A stretch of 64,000 nucleotides of DNA from Lachnospiraceae bacterium (GCA_029338675.1 JAQYAV010000103.1:1-64000), one strand, 5' to 3'; counted from the stretch's first letter, positions 9,076-19,100 are shown. Notes: a model not told the origin generated them from the sequence alone. Numbers and translations: made by a program.

Positions 9076-10746
9076 ATGTTAACAGATATTGAAATTGCAC
9101 AGCAGGCAAAGATGGAAAATATAAAAAAGGTAATTGAGCCACTTGGTATTACAGAAGATGATATTGAGATGTATGGAAAATATAAGGCAAAATTATCTAA
9201 TGAATATATGGATTCAATAAAGAATAATAAGGATGGTAAACTTATACTTGTAACTGCAATTAATCCAACTCCAGCAGGTGAAGGAAAAACTACAGTTACA
9301 GTTGGCTTAGGACAGGCTATGTCCAAATTAGGTAAAAAAGCAATTATTGCCTTAAGAGAACCATCTTTAGGACCATGTTTTGGAATTAAAGGTGGAGCAG
9401 CAGGTGGTGGATATTCACAGGTTGTTCCTATGGAAGATTTAAATCTTCACTTCACAGGTGATTTTCATGCCATTACTTCTGCAAATAACTTACTTGCTGC
9501 AATGATGGACAATCATATTCATCAGGGTAATGCCCTTAGAATTGATCCAAAGAGAATTGTGTTTAAAAGATGTTTGGACATGAATGATAGAGCTCTTCGT
9601 AATATCATTGTAGGTATGGGTAAAAAGGCAGATGGAGTTGTAAGACAAGATGGTTTTGTTATTACTGTTGCTTCAGAGATTATGGCAATATTATGTCTTG
9701 CCAGTGATGTAAATGATTTAAAGGAACGTCTAGGCAGAATTATTGTTGCATATAATTATGACAATGAACCAGTAACGGCTTCAGATCTTAAAGCAGTTGG
9801 TTCTATGGCTGCATTATTAAAAGATGCAATTAAACCTAATGTAATCCAGACATTAGAAAACACTCCTGCATTAGTTCATGGTGGTCCATTTGCTAATATA
9901 GCTCATGGATGTAACTCAGTTAGAGCTACTAAGACAGCTCTTAAATTAGCTGATTATGTAATTACCGAAGCTGGATTTGGTGCGGATTTAGGTGCAGAGA
10001 AGTTCTTTGACATTAAATGTAGAATGTCAGGACTTAAGCCTGATGCTGTTGTTCTTGTAGCAACTGTAAAAGCACTTAAATATAATGGTGGAGTTGATAA
10101 GGCAGAACTTTCAACAGAGAATTTAGATGCTTTAAAGAAGGGTATTGTAAATCTTGAAAAACATATTGAAAATCTTCAACTATTTGGGGTACCAGTTGTT
10201 GTAACACTTAATAGATTTGTAACTGATACTGATGCAGAGCTTTCATTTGTTAAAGAATTCTGTATTTCAAAGAAATGCGATTTCGCGCTTGCTAATGTAT
10301 GGGAAAAAGGCGGAGAAGGCGGAATTGAGCTTGCAAATGCAGTTCTTAATACTCTTGAAACAAAGAAGAGTGCTTTTAAGCTTCTTTATAATGATGATTT
10401 ATCAATTAAAGAAAAAATATCGACAATTGCTTCAAAAATATATGGTGCTGCAGATGTTACATATAGCTCAGAGGCTTCTAATGCAATTGCTAAGATTGAA
10501 GCGCTTGGTTTTGGAAATATGCCTGTTTGTATGGCAAAGAACCAGTATTCATTATCTGATGATGCAAATAAATTAGGAAGACCAGAAGGATTTACAATTA
10601 ATATTAGAGAAGTATATGTTAGTGCTGGTGCAGGCTTTGTTGTAGCGATAACTGGTGCAATTATGACTATGCCTGGTTTACCTAAGGTTCCTGCAGCAGA
10701 ACGTATTTTTGTAGATGATAATGGAGTAATTAACGGATTGTTCTAA
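9076..10746 (+). CDS. fhs: Formate-tetrahydrofolate ligase
   Basis: Joins formate to tetrahydrofolate with ATP to give 10-formyl-THF, supplying C1 units for purines and, in some Clostridia, the methyl branch of acetogenesis. The 556-residue length matches the family. The nucleotide loop TPAGEGKT lies at 65-72, followed by the conserved [21 protein letters not shown] block and, near the end, [19 protein letters not shown] precedes the ATG. It is directly followed by folD, so the two consecutive C1 enzymes are co-transcribed. Confidence 0.97.
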   Translation: MLTDIEIAQQAKMENIKKVIEPLGITEDDIEMYGKYKAKLSNEYMDSIKNNKDGKLILVTAINPTPAGEGKTTVTVGLGQAMSKLGKKAIIALREPSLGPCFGIKGGAAGGGYSQVVPMEDLNLHFTGDFHAITSANNLLAAMMDNHIHQGNALRIDPKRIVFKRCLDMNDRALRNIIVGMGKKADGVVRQDGFVITVASEIMAILCLASDVNDLKERLGRIIVAYNYDNEPVTASDLKAVGSMAALLKDAIKPNVIQTLENTPALVHGGPFANIAHGCNSVRATKTALKLADYVITEAGFGADLGAEKFFDIKCRMSGLKPDAVVLVATVKALKYNGGVDKAELSTENLDALKKGIVNLEKHIENLQLFGVPVVVTLNRFVTDTDAELSFVKEFCISKKCDFALANVWEKGGEGGIELANAVLNTLETKKSAFKLLYNDDLSIKEKISTIASKIYGAADVTYSSEASNAIAKIEALGFGNMPVCMAKNQYSLSDDANKLGRPEGFTINIREVYVSAGAGFVVAITGAIMTMPGLPKVPAAERIFVDDNGVINGLF

Positions 10747-10759
10747 TTTGGAGGATATT

Positions 10760-11602
10760 ATGGCTAAAATAATTGACGGTAAAAAAATATCAGCTGAGAT
10801 TAAGGAAGAACTTAAAATAAAGGTTCAAAAATTAAAAGAAGAAGGAACAGAGATTTGTCTTGCAGTTATTCAAGTTGGAAATGATCCTGCTTCTACTGTA
10901 TATGTTGGAAACAAAAAGAAAGCATGTGATTTTATTGGAATAAAATCTCTTGCATATGAATTACCAGAGGAGACTACAGAGGAAGAATTGATTTCATTAA
11001 TTGATAAGCTTAATAAAGATGATTCTGTTAATGGAATATTAGTTCAGTTACCTGTTCCAAAACATATTTCAGAGGATAAAATAATTAAAGCAATTGATCC
11101 TAAAAAAGATGTTGACGGTTTTCATCCTGCAAGTGTTGGAGCATTAAGTATTGGACAAAAGGGATTTGTTTCTTGTACACCAGCAGGTGTAATTCAGTTA
11201 CTAAAAAGAAGTAATATTGAAATCGAAGGAAAGAATTGTGTTGTAATCGGAAGAAGTAATATAGTTGGTAAACCTATGTCAATGTTATTGCTTAGAGAAA
11301 ATGGAACAGTTACAATTTGTCATTCAAAAACTAAAAATATTAAAGATATTTGTAAACAAGCAGATATATTAGTTGTTGCAATTGGTAAACCTAAAATGAT
11401 TGACTCTTCTTATGTAAAAGAAGGAGCAACAGTTATTGATGTAGGTATTCATAGAGATGAAAATAATAAGCTTTGTGGTGATGTATTATATGAAGATGTT
11501 GAACCTATTGCAGGAGCAATTACTCCAGTTCCAGGTGGAGTTGGACCTATGACAATTGCAATGCTTATGAACAATTGTGTGGAAGCGGGTATTAATAAAT
11601 AG
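10760..11602 (+). CDS. folD: Bifunctional methylene-THF dehydrogenase/cyclohydrolase
   Basis: Interconverts 5,10-methylene-THF and 10-formyl-THF. A 280-residue FolD with the catalytic YVGNKKKACDFIGI region (Tyr and Lys), GILVQLPVPKHI, DVDGFHP, the Rossmann element VVIGRSNIVGKPMS and the C-terminal PVPGGVGPMTIAMLM. I place the start at ATG 10760, with TTGGAGGA 5-8 nt before it. An in-frame TTG at 10748 would add four residues but overlaps that ribosome binding site. It is 13 nt from fhs and probably coupled to rimO downstream. Confidence 0.96.
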   Translation: MAKIIDGKKISAEIKEELKIKVQKLKEEGTEICLAVIQVGNDPASTVYVGNKKKACDFIGIKSLAYELPEETTEEELISLIDKLNKDDSVNGILVQLPVPKHISEDKIIKAIDPKKDVDGFHPASVGALSIGQKGFVSCTPAGVIQLLKRSNIEIEGKNCVVIGRSNIVGKPMSMLLLRENGTVTICHSKTKNIKDICKQADILVVAIGKPKMIDSSYVKEGATVIDVGIHRDENNKLCGDVLYEDVEPIAGAITPVPGGVGPMTIAMLMNNCVEAGINK

Positions 11603-11603
11603 T

Positions 11604-12944
11604 ATGAATATTTTAATGGTATCACTTGGATGTGATAAGAATTTATGCGATAGTGAGGCAATGCTTGGATTGCTTCGTGATAACAAATTTAATATAACTA
11701 ATGATGAAAGTGAAGCTGATATTGTTATTGTTAATACATGTGCATTTATTCGTGATGCTATGGAAGAAAGTATTAATACTTTGTTAGAAATGGCCCAGCT
11801 TAAGAAACAAAGATTAAAATATTTAGTTGCAGCAGGATGTCTTGCACAAAGATATCAAGATGAAATATTTAAAGAGATTCCTGAAGTAGACGCGTGCATT
11901 GGTACTACAAGCTTTGACAAAATTGTTCCTGTTATTAATGATTTGATTCATAAAGCTTCATTAGATAATGAGGATAAGGTTTCTGTTTTTGATGATATAA
12001 ATAAACTTGCTGTTGTTAACACTAATAAAGTTATTACATCTGGTACATTTTATGGCTATTTAAAAATAGCAGAAGGATGCGATAAGCATTGTACATATTG
12101 TATCATTCCTAAATTGAGAGGTGGATATAGAAGTGTTCCGATAGAAAAGCTTATTGGAGAAGCTAAATATATGGCTTCGATGGGAATAAAGGAGCTTATT
12201 TTAGTTGCACAGGAAACAACTTGTTATGGAAAAGATATATATGGTGAAAAATCTCTACCTAAGCTTGTTCATGAATTAGCAAAGGTTGAAGGCATTGAAT
12301 GGATAAGATTACTTTATTGTTATCCTGAAGAGATTGATGATAATATTATTGATATGTTCGTCAATGAAGATAAACTATGTAATTATATTGATATGCCAAT
12401 TCAGCATTCTGAAGATGAAATATTGAAACGAATGGGAAGAAAAACTGATAGGACATCAATTATTAATGTAATTAATAAATTAAGAGAGAATGTGCCTGAT
12501 ATATCAATTAGAACAACTCTTATATCTGGTTTTCCTGGTGAAACTGAAGAACTGCATAATTCATTAATGGAATTTGTTGATGAAATTGAATTTGATAGAT
12601 TGGGTGTATTTTCTTATTCGAGAGAAGAAGGTACTCCTGCAGCTTCTTTTGAAAATCAGGTTGATGAAGATATTGCTAATTCTTGGAGAGATGAAGTAAT
12701 GGAGCTTCAGCAGGAAGTATCTCAGGATATAAATAATAAAATGATTGGTTCAATTATAAAAGTTGTTGTTGATGGATATTCTCCTGAACAGGATGTTTAT
12801 GTTGGAAGAAGTTATAAGGATGCACCTGGAATAGATAATTTTGTGTTCTTTGAATGTGAACATGAGCTTATGTCAGGAGAGTTTGTTGATGTTCAAATTA
12901 AAGAAGCAGGACCTTATGATTTGATTGGAGGAATAGTAGAATGA
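11604..12944 (+). CDS. rimO: Ribosomal protein S12 methylthiotransferase
   Basis: Radical-SAM enzyme that adds a methylthio group to an aspartate of ribosomal protein S12. From ATG 11604 it has 446 residues: N-terminal iron-sulphur domain (SLGCDKNLCDSE, VNTCAFI, GCLAQRY), radical-SAM core with CDKHCTYC, and a C-terminal TRAM domain (about 380-446). The SLGCDKN start is typical of RimO rather than MiaB. The longer reading from GTG 11577 lies inside folD and is unlikely. The start is one base after the folD stop, without a strong ribosome binding site, which suggests translational coupling. Confidence 0.95.
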   Translation: MNILMVSLGCDKNLCDSEAMLGLLRDNKFNITNDESEADIVIVNTCAFIRDAMEESINTLLEMAQLKKQRLKYLVAAGCLAQRYQDEIFKEIPEVDACIGTTSFDKIVPVINDLIHKASLDNEDKVSVFDDINKLAVVNTNKVITSGTFYGYLKIAEGCDKHCTYCIIPKLRGGYRSVPIEKLIGEAKYMASMGIKELILVAQETTCYGKDIYGEKSLPKLVHELAKVEGIEWIRLLYCYPEEIDDNIIDMFVNEDKLCNYIDMPIQHSEDEILKRMGRKTDRTSIINVINKLRENVPDISIRTTLISGFPGETEELHNSLMEFVDEIEFDRLGVFSYSREEGTPAASFENQVDEDIANSWRDEVMELQQEVSQDINNKMIGSIIKVVVDGYSPEQDVYVGRSYKDAPGIDNFVFFECEHELMSGEFVDVQIKEAGPYDLIGGIVE

Positions 12945-13480
12945 ACTTGCCAAATAAATTAACGATATTAAGAGTTATTATGATTCCATTTTTCTTAGTT
13001 GCTTTATTAGTTGAAAGCATTCCTTATGGCAATTGGATTGCAGTTTCAATTTTTATTATAGCAAGCTTGACAGATACATTAGATGGACAGATTGCAAGAA
13101 AATATAATCTTGTTACTAACTTTGGAAAATTTATGGATCCAATAGCTGATAAGTTATTAGTTTGTTCTGCTCTTATTGCTTTGATTGAGCTTGATAGAAT
13201 CTCGGCGTGGGTTGTTATCATTATTATTGGTAGAGAGTTTATTGTAAACGGATTTAGACTTGTTGCTTCAGATAACGGTGTTGTAATTGCAGCTGGTTGG
13301 TGGGGCAAGATTAAAACAGTAGTACAGATGATTATGATTATTGTGCTTATATGTAATTTTGAAGGTGATATATTTGTTATTATTGAAAATATTTTAATTT
13401 ATGCAGCACTTGCACTTACAATAATTTCTTTATTAGATTATTTGATAAAAAATAGAGCAGTTTTATCAGAAAAAAAATAG
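12941..13480 (+). CDS. pgsA: CDP-diacylglycerol-glycerol-3-phosphate 3-phosphatidyltransferase
   Basis: Integral membrane enzyme that makes phosphatidylglycerol phosphate, the first committed step to phosphatidylglycerol and cardiolipin. 179 residues, several membrane segments, and the CDP-alcohol phosphotransferase motif in DTLDGQIARK followed by GKFMDPIADK. It overlaps the rimO stop by 4 nt (ATGA), so translation is coupled. It is the last gene before a terminator. Confidence 0.96.
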   Translation: MNLPNKLTILRVIMIPFFLVALLVESIPYGNWIAVSIFIIASLTDTLDGQIARKYNLVTNFGKFMDPIADKLLVCSALIALIELDRISAWVVIIIIGREFIVNGFRLVASDNGVVIAAGWWGKIKTVVQMIMIIVLICNFEGDIFVIIENILIYAALALTIISLLDYLIKNRAVLSEKK

Positions 13481-13488
13481 TAAATTAA

Positions 13489-13517
13489 GGGGATACTTTT
13501 AATAGTATCCTTTTTTT
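13489..13517 (+). terminator. Intrinsic terminator after pgsA
   Basis: 7-bp stem 13491-13497/13504-13510, then seven T (13511-13517). Closes the fhs-folD-rimO-pgsA unit. Confidence 0.9.
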
Positions 13518-13565
13518 GTGAAATAAATCTATTTGTTCAAAATAATAAAAATATATAATTTATCC

Positions 13566-13594
13566 TTGATTTAATTTGTGAAAAAGTATACAAT
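13566..13594 (+). promoter_or_regulatory. Promoter of the Na+-pump decarboxylase operon
   Basis: TTGATT (13566-13571), 17-nt spacer, TACAAT (13589-13594). The predicted start near 13601 leaves a leader of about 60 nt before the first gene. Confidence 0.65.
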
Positions 13595-13660
13595 TACAAT
13601 CGGAAGAAATTGGTTTTATCATAGAATAAGACCTAAAATAAATTCTACGGAGGGCTTAAA

Positions 13661-15085
13661 ATGAGTAACAAACTTAGTTTGTCAGCAAGTGATAGAATTA
13701 ACGCTTTACTTGATGACTCAAGCTTTGTTGAAGTTGGTGCTTATGTAACTGCTAGAAGTACTGATTTCAATATGCAAGAAAATGATACTCCAAAAGACGG
13801 TGTAATAACTGGATACGGAGTAGTAAATGGAAAATTAGTTTATGTGTACAGCCAGGATGCCAGTGTAATGGGTGGTGCAATAGGCGAGATGCATGCTAAG
13901 AAGATTGCTAGATTATATGATATGGCAATAAAAGTAGGCGCACCTGTTGTTGGATTTATCGATTGTGCAGGTCTTAGACTTCAGGAAGCAACAGATGCTC
14001 TTAATGCATTTGGTGAATTATATTTGAAGCAAACTCTTGCATCAGGTGTAGTTCCACAAATTACTGCTGTTTTTGGTAACTGCGGCGGTGGTGCAGCAAT
14101 TATTCCAGCTATGTCAGATTTTACTTTCATGACTAGCGAGAATTCAAAATTGTTTGTAAACAGTCCAAATGCATTTGCTGGAAATAACACTTCTAAGCTT
14201 GATACTGCTAGTGCTGATTATGTAAGTAAAAATTCAGCTATGGTTGATCGTGTTTGCGAAGATGATATGGCTGTTATTGGAGAAATTAAGAATTTACTTG
14301 AAATTCTTCCTTCAAATAATTGCGATATGGATATTAATGACACAAATGATGATCCTAATAGATGTATTCCTAATTTGGATTCATTTGCAAATAATTCAAG
14401 AGCAATGTTATCTAATATAGCAGATGGTAATGAATTTTTTGAACTTGGTGAGAGCTTTGCTAAGGAAGTTGTTATTGGTTTAATTAAGCTTAATGGAATG
14501 ACAATTGGATGTGTTGCTAATCAGGTTGAAGATGGAAATAACATGATGTCTGCAGATGGCGCTCTTAGAGCAGCTGATTTTGTTAAGATGTGTGATTCTT
14601 TCAATATTCCTGTATTAACTGTTGTTAACACTAAGGGATTTGAAGCAACAATGGCAAACGAAAAATTCATTTCTGATGCAGTTGCTAAATTAGCTTATTC
14701 ATTTGCTAATGCAACAGTTCCTAAGATTACTCTTATAACTGGAGACGCTTTTGGAACAGCTTATACAATTATGAATTCTAAGTCTCTTGGTGCAGATGTT
14801 GTTTATGCTTGGCCTAATGCTAAGATTGGAACAATGGATCCTGAGATGGCTGTTAAGATTATGTATGAGAATGAGATTAACTCAGCAAGTGATAAGGTTG
14901 CAAAATTAAATGAGTTAAAGGCTGAATATACTCATTTACAGTCAAGTGCTCTTGCTGCTGCAAAGAGAGGATATGTTGATGACATTATTGAGCCAGATGC
15001 AACAAGAAAACGTTTAATTGCTGCATTTGATATGATGTACACAAAGCAAGAGGATAGACCATACAAGAAGCATGGTACAATATAA
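13661..15085 (+). CDS. Divergent 12S-type biotin-dependent carboxyltransferase subunit
   Basis: 474 residues with the two crotonase-like lobes of propionyl-CoA/methylmalonyl-CoA carboxyltransferases (PccB, MmdA, transcarboxylase 12S). The N lobe carries YSQDASVMGGAIGEMHAKK and FIDCAGLRLQE. The C lobe carries LTVVNTKGFEAT and ITGDAFGTAYTIM. Against MmdA of about 510 residues it is short, and the usual DSGGARIQE and PGFxxG oxyanion motifs are altered to DCAGLRLQE and KGFEA. Its acyl substrate may therefore be unusual, or it may play a supporting role. Good ribosome binding site (GGAGGG). First gene of the operon. Methylmalonyl-CoA activity is only a possibility. Confidence 0.75.
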   Translation: MSNKLSLSASDRINALLDDSSFVEVGAYVTARSTDFNMQENDTPKDGVITGYGVVNGKLVYVYSQDASVMGGAIGEMHAKKIARLYDMAIKVGAPVVGFIDCAGLRLQEATDALNAFGELYLKQTLASGVVPQITAVFGNCGGGAAIIPAMSDFTFMTSENSKLFVNSPNAFAGNNTSKLDTASADYVSKNSAMVDRVCEDDMAVIGEIKNLLEILPSNNCDMDINDTNDDPNRCIPNLDSFANNSRAMLSNIADGNEFFELGESFAKEVVIGLIKLNGMTIGCVANQVEDGNNMMSADGALRAADFVKMCDSFNIPVLTVVNTKGFEATMANEKFISDAVAKLAYSFANATVPKITLITGDAFGTAYTIMNSKSLGADVVYAWPNAKIGTMDPEMAVKIMYENEINSASDKVAKLNELKAEYTHLQSSALAAAKRGYVDDIIEPDATRKRLIAAFDMMYTKQEDRPYKKHGTI

Positions 15086-15102
15086 TAAGAGGTGACAACT
15101 AA

Positions 15103-16059
15103 ATGAAAATTAAAAAATTATTAGTAATAATTTCCATGTTAGCTGTTATGTTCTCTTTATCTGGTTGTGGTGATGAAGTTAAAGATAAGCCATTTAATTA
15201 CAGTGACAAAGAAATAGTTTTGTCTACAATGAAAATATTTGATGGATACAATGCCATACCAGAGTCAAACTATGATCTTGCTATTGCAAATGGTACAGAA
15301 ATTGATAGTGCTGCAATAAAGGGAATTAGACAGGCTAAACAAACTGATAAAGTTGGTGATTTTGAAGATTTTTCAATGTATTACAATAATAATCTTGATC
15401 CTGAAGAAGGTATCTACAGTATCACTAACGAAGAGTCTTATGTAATGGTTACTGTTAAGAATCATGCTGAGAACAGAGTTGTTGATGTACAGGCTAAATA
15501 TATTGAAAATATTGATTATACAATGCAGTTTAATCAATATTCAGCTGATAAAGATTTGATTATTTCAACTATTGAAGAACAAAACGGTATTACTTTTGAA
15601 GATTTTCTTGAGAGTCAGGGAGTTTCTTCTTTTGAGGAGATGATTACAGCTACTCTTGCACAACAGGGTATGACTCCATATGTTCTTGATGAGATAGTTA
15701 TTTCGCCAGTTTATTCACGTAATGAATTAATTGGTCAGGCAGGAATGAATACACTCATTGGTATGGGTACAGTATTCTGTGTATTGATATTTATTTCATT
15801 CATTATTTCATTGCTTAAATTCTTACCTGCACTTTTCTCTGGTAAGAAGAAAGTTGAGGAAGTTAAACCAGCACCTGCTACTGTTAAGGCTTCTCAGCCT
15901 GTAGTTGATACTGCTGATGAAGATTTAATGAATGATGAAGAACTTGTTGCAGTTATTATGGCTGCAATAAAAGCAGCATCATCTGATAATGCTGTATATA
16001 CAACACAAAGTAATGATACTCTTGTTGTACGTTCAATAAGAAGAGCAAATAGAAGATAG
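15103..16059 (+). CDS. OadG-like gamma subunit with lipoprotein N-terminus
   Basis: 318 residues. An N-terminal signal with lipobox SLSGC (Cys22) predicts a lipoprotein exposed outside the membrane. An extracellular domain of about 190 residues follows, then a second membrane segment (about 215-245) and a cytosolic tail containing DEELVAVIMAAIKAA and VVRSIRRANRR, which are hallmarks of OadG/Na+-pump decarboxylase gamma subunits. Ordinary OadG has about 80 residues and no lipobox, so this is an enlarged form. In the family the gamma subunit holds the membrane complex together. Confidence 0.75.
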   Translation: MKIKKLLVIISMLAVMFSLSGCGDEVKDKPFNYSDKEIVLSTMKIFDGYNAIPESNYDLAIANGTEIDSAAIKGIRQAKQTDKVGDFEDFSMYYNNNLDPEEGIYSITNEESYVMVTVKNHAENRVVDVQAKYIENIDYTMQFNQYSADKDLIISTIEEQNGITFEDFLESQGVSSFEEMITATLAQQGMTPYVLDEIVISPVYSRNELIGQAGMNTLIGMGTVFCVLIFISFIISLLKFLPALFSGKKKVEEVKPAPATVKASQPVVDTADEDLMNDEELVAVIMAAIKAASSDNAVYTTQSNDTLVVRSIRRANRR

Positions 16060-16077
16060 TATTAGGAGGATAATGAA

Positions 16078-16458
16078 ATGAAGAATTATAGAATTACAGT
16101 AAATGGTACAGCATATGATGTTGCTGTTGAAGAATTAGCTGAAGGTGCAGTACAGGCAGCACCAGTTGTTTCAGCACCAAAGGCTGCTGCACCAAAGGCT
16201 GCAGCACCAGCACCAAAGGCTGCTGCTCCAGCAGGTGGCGCAGGTTCAGTTGTTATTCCAGCTCCAATGCCTGGAAAGATTCTTAGCATTAAGGCTAATG
16301 TTGGTGCTTCAGTAAAGAAGGGTGATGTTATTCTTTTATTAGAAGCTATGAAGATGGAAAACGAAGTTGTTGCTTCAGAAGACGGTACTATTGCAAGTAT
16401 TAATGTTGCTGCTGGTGATAGCGTAGAAGCAGGAGACACATTGGCAACTTTAAACTAG
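16078..16458 (+). CDS. Biotin carboxyl carrier protein of the decarboxylase
   Basis: 126 residues. A short N-terminal segment and an Ala/Pro/Lys-rich flexible linker (about 25-57) precede a biotinyl domain with EAMKMEN, whose Lys92 should carry biotin. It corresponds to the gamma/delta or 1.3S biotin subunit that carries CO2 from the carboxyltransferase to the membrane pump. Placed between the OadG-like and OadB genes, each with a strong AGGAGG site. Confidence 0.93.
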   Translation: MKNYRITVNGTAYDVAVEELAEGAVQAAPVVSAPKAAAPKAAAPAPKAAAPAGGAGSVVIPAPMPGKILSIKANVGASVKKGDVILLLEAMKMENEVVASEDGTIASINVAAGDSVEAGDTLATLN

Positions 16459-16496
16459 TAAAATTACGTTCCAATATTTTAGGAGGTAACAGCTAA

Positions 16497-17624
16497 ATGA
16501 GCGGTTTTTTAGACGTATTAAAAAATTTAGGCCTTCAAACTGGTTTTGCTACACTTACATGGAAACATTATATTATGATTTTAGTTGCATGTTTCTTCTT
16601 GTATCTTGCAATAGTAAAAGGGTTTGAGCCATTACTTTTAGTACCAATCTCATTCGGTATGCTTTTGGTTAATATGTTCCCAAGCATTATCGCTGAGGGT
16701 GGTTTACTTCATTACTTCTACTTACTTGATGAGTGGAGTATTTTACCATCACTTATATTTATGGGTGTTGGTGCAATGACAGACTTTGGTCCGTTGATTG
16801 CTAATCCGAAGAGCTTTATTTTGGGTGCAGCGGCACAGTTTGGTATTTATTCTGCATATTTCCTTGCATTCTTAATGGGATTCAATGGTAAAGAAGCAGC
16901 AGCTATTTCAATTATTGGTGGAGCAGATGGCCCTACTTCAATCTTCCTTGCTGGTAAGCTTGGAATGGGAGGAACTCTTATGGGACCTATAGCAGTAGCA
17001 GCATATTCTTATATGGCACTTGTTCCTGTTATTCAGCCACCTATCATGAAATTACTTACTACTGAAAAGGAAAGAAAGATTAAGATGAGTCAGCTTAGAC
17101 CTGTTTCTAAAATCGAGAAGATTCTTTTCCCTGTAGTAGTTACATTAGTAGTAGTTATGATTCTTCCAACTACAGCACCACTTGTTGGTATGCTTATGCT
17201 TGGTAATTTATTTAGAGAATCGGGAGTTGTTAAACAGCTTACTGAGACTGCATCAAATGCATTGATGTATATCGTTGTTATTTTACTTGGTACTTCTGTA
17301 GGAGCTACAACTAGTGCAGAAGCATTCTTAAAGATTAGTACAATCAAAATTGTAGTTCTTGGTTTAATTGCATTTATGGTTGGTACTGCAGCAGGTGTTA
17401 TATTTGGTAAGATTATGTGTGTTGTTACAAGAGGTAAGGTTAATCCACTTATTGGTTCAGCTGGTGTATCAGCAGTACCAATGGCAGCAAGAGTATCACA
17501 GAAGGTTGGTGCAGAAGCAGATCCAACAAACTTCTTACTTATGAATGCCATGGGACCTAATGTTGCAGGTGTTATTGGTACAGCTGTTGCTGCCGGAACA
17601 TTCCTTGCAATATTCGGAGTATAA
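16497..17624 (+). CDS. oadB: Na+-pumping decarboxylase beta subunit
   Basis: 375-residue polytopic membrane protein of the OadB/MmdB/GcdB family. It decarboxylates carboxybiotin and exports Na+. Signature blocks include [17 protein letters not shown] (the loop with the family's conserved Asp), [11 protein letters not shown] and [15 protein letters not shown]. Length is normal. The ribosome binding site AGGAGG precedes ATG. Its presence makes this operon a Na+ pump rather than a plain soluble transcarboxylase. Confidence 0.95.
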   Translation: MSGFLDVLKNLGLQTGFATLTWKHYIMILVACFFLYLAIVKGFEPLLLVPISFGMLLVNMFPSIIAEGGLLHYFYLLDEWSILPSLIFMGVGAMTDFGPLIANPKSFILGAAAQFGIYSAYFLAFLMGFNGKEAAAISIIGGADGPTSIFLAGKLGMGGTLMGPIAVAAYSYMALVPVIQPPIMKLLTTEKERKIKMSQLRPVSKIEKILFPVVVTLVVVMILPTTAPLVGMLMLGNLFRESGVVKQLTETASNALMYIVVILLGTSVGATTSAEAFLKISTIKIVVLGLIAFMVGTAAGVIFGKIMCVVTRGKVNPLIGSAGVSAVPMAARVSQKVGAEADPTNFLLMNAMGPNVAGVIGTAVAAGTFLAIFGV

Positions 17625-17678
17625 ATATATTGTAGTTTATCTAGAGATTAATCTTTAGATTAGTTTAGGAGGAATAAT

Positions 17679-19088
17679 ATGTCAGAAGGTAAAAGACCGG
17701 TAAAAATTACCGAAACAATATTACGTGATGCACATCAGTCATTGATTGCAACTAGAATGACAACTGAGCAGATGCTTCCAATTATTGATAAGATGGATAA
17801 AGTAGGTTATCATTCAGTAGAGTGTTGGGGAGGAGCAACTTTTGATGCTTCACTTCGTTTCCTTAAGGAAGATCCATGGGAGAGACTTAGAAAACTTAGA
17901 GATGGTTTTAAGAATACAAAGCTTCAGATGCTTTTCAGAGGTCAGAATATTCTTGGATATCGTCATTATGCAGATGATGTTGTTGAATATTTCGTACAGA
18001 AATCAATTGCAAATGGTATTGATATAATTAGAATTTTCGACTGTCTTAATGATATTAGAAACCTTGAAACTGCAGTAAAGGCAGCAAATAAAGAAAAAGG
18101 ACATGCACAGATTGCTCTTTCTTATACATTAGGTGAGGCATATACACTTGATTATTGGAAAGATATGGCTAAGAGAATAGAAGATATGGGTGCTGACTCA
18201 ATTTGTATTAAGGATATGGCTGGTTTGCTTGTTCCATATACAGCTACAGAGTTAGTTCAGGCTCTTAAGGATAGTACTAAGCTTCCAATTCAACTTCACA
18301 CTCATTATACTTCAGGTGTTGCTTCTATGACTTACTTAAAAGCAGTTGAAGCAGGTTGTGATATTATTGATACTGCAATGTCACCAATGGCACTTGGTAC
18401 AAGTCAGCCAGCTACAGAGGTTATGGCTAAGACATTTGAAGGAACAGAATATGATCCAGGATTTGATCAGACACTTCTTGCAGAAATCGCTGATTACTTC
18501 AGACCAATGAGAGAAGAATGGCTTGCAAGTGGATTACTTAATCCAAAGGTTATGGGTGTTAATATTAAAACATTATTATATCAGGTACCTGGTGGTATGT
18601 TATCAAATCTTGTTTCTCAGCTTAAAGAAATGAATGCAGAAGATAAGTTTGAACAGGTTCTTGAGGAAGTTCCAAGAGTTCGTAAGGATTATGGTGAACC
18701 ACCTCTTGTTACGCCTTCAAGCCAGATCGTTGGTACACAGGCAGTGCTTAACGTTGTTACAGGTGAAAGATATAAAATGTGTACTAAGGAATCAAAAGCA
18801 CTTGTATCAGGTGAATATGGTCAGACAGTACTTCCGATTGACCCAGAGGTTCAAAAGAAGGTTATTGGTGATAAAAAGCCTATTACATGTAGACCAGCAG
18901 ATTTACTTGAAAATGAGCTTGATAAGCTTGAAAAAGAAATGGCTCAGTATAAGCAACAGGATGAGGATGTTCTTACTTATGCATTGTTCCCACAGGTTGC
19001 TATGGACTTCTTCAAATATAGAGAAGCACAGCAGACTGGTGTTGACGCATCATTAGCAAATGGTGAGAATAAGACATATCCAGTATAA
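17679..19088 (+). CDS. 5S/OadA-type carboxyltransferase (oxaloacetate decarboxylase alpha, no biotin domain)
   Basis: 469-residue TIM-barrel carboxyltransferase of the pyruvate carboxylase/OadA/transcarboxylase 5S family, acting on oxaloacetate/pyruvate. Visible: TILRDAHQSLIATR, the metal ligands in IQLHTHYTSG, CIKDMAG with the lysine that is carboxylated in the family, and the C-terminal helical PYC_OADA region (about 300-440). It ends before a biotin domain, which is supplied in trans by the 16078 gene. AGGAGG before ATG. Confidence 0.93.
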   Translation: MSEGKRPVKITETILRDAHQSLIATRMTTEQMLPIIDKMDKVGYHSVECWGGATFDASLRFLKEDPWERLRKLRDGFKNTKLQMLFRGQNILGYRHYADDVVEYFVQKSIANGIDIIRIFDCLNDIRNLETAVKAANKEKGHAQIALSYTLGEAYTLDYWKDMAKRIEDMGADSICIKDMAGLLVPYTATELVQALKDSTKLPIQLHTHYTSGVASMTYLKAVEAGCDIIDTAMSPMALGTSQPATEVMAKTFEGTEYDPGFDQTLLAEIADYFRPMREEWLASGLLNPKVMGVNIKTLLYQVPGGMLSNLVSQLKEMNAEDKFEQVLEEVPRVRKDYGEPPLVTPSSQIVGTQAVLNVVTGERYKMCTKESKALVSGEYGQTVLPIDPEVQKKVIGDKKPITCRPADLLENELDKLEKEMAQYKQQDEDVLTYALFPQVAMDFFKYREAQQTGVDASLANGENKTYPV

Positions 19089-19100
19089 ATAAAGATATTA

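Noticed and set aside
10748..10759. TTG start for folD
   Set aside because: The TTG is part of the ribosome binding site for ATG 10760, and the four extra residues match nothing in FolD.
11577..11603. GTG start for rimO inside folD
   Set aside because: The conserved RimO N-terminus begins at the ATG at 11604.
17090..17551. Minus-strand 153-residue Thr/Ile-rich ORF
   Set aside because: Antisense of oadB membrane segments. No start signal.
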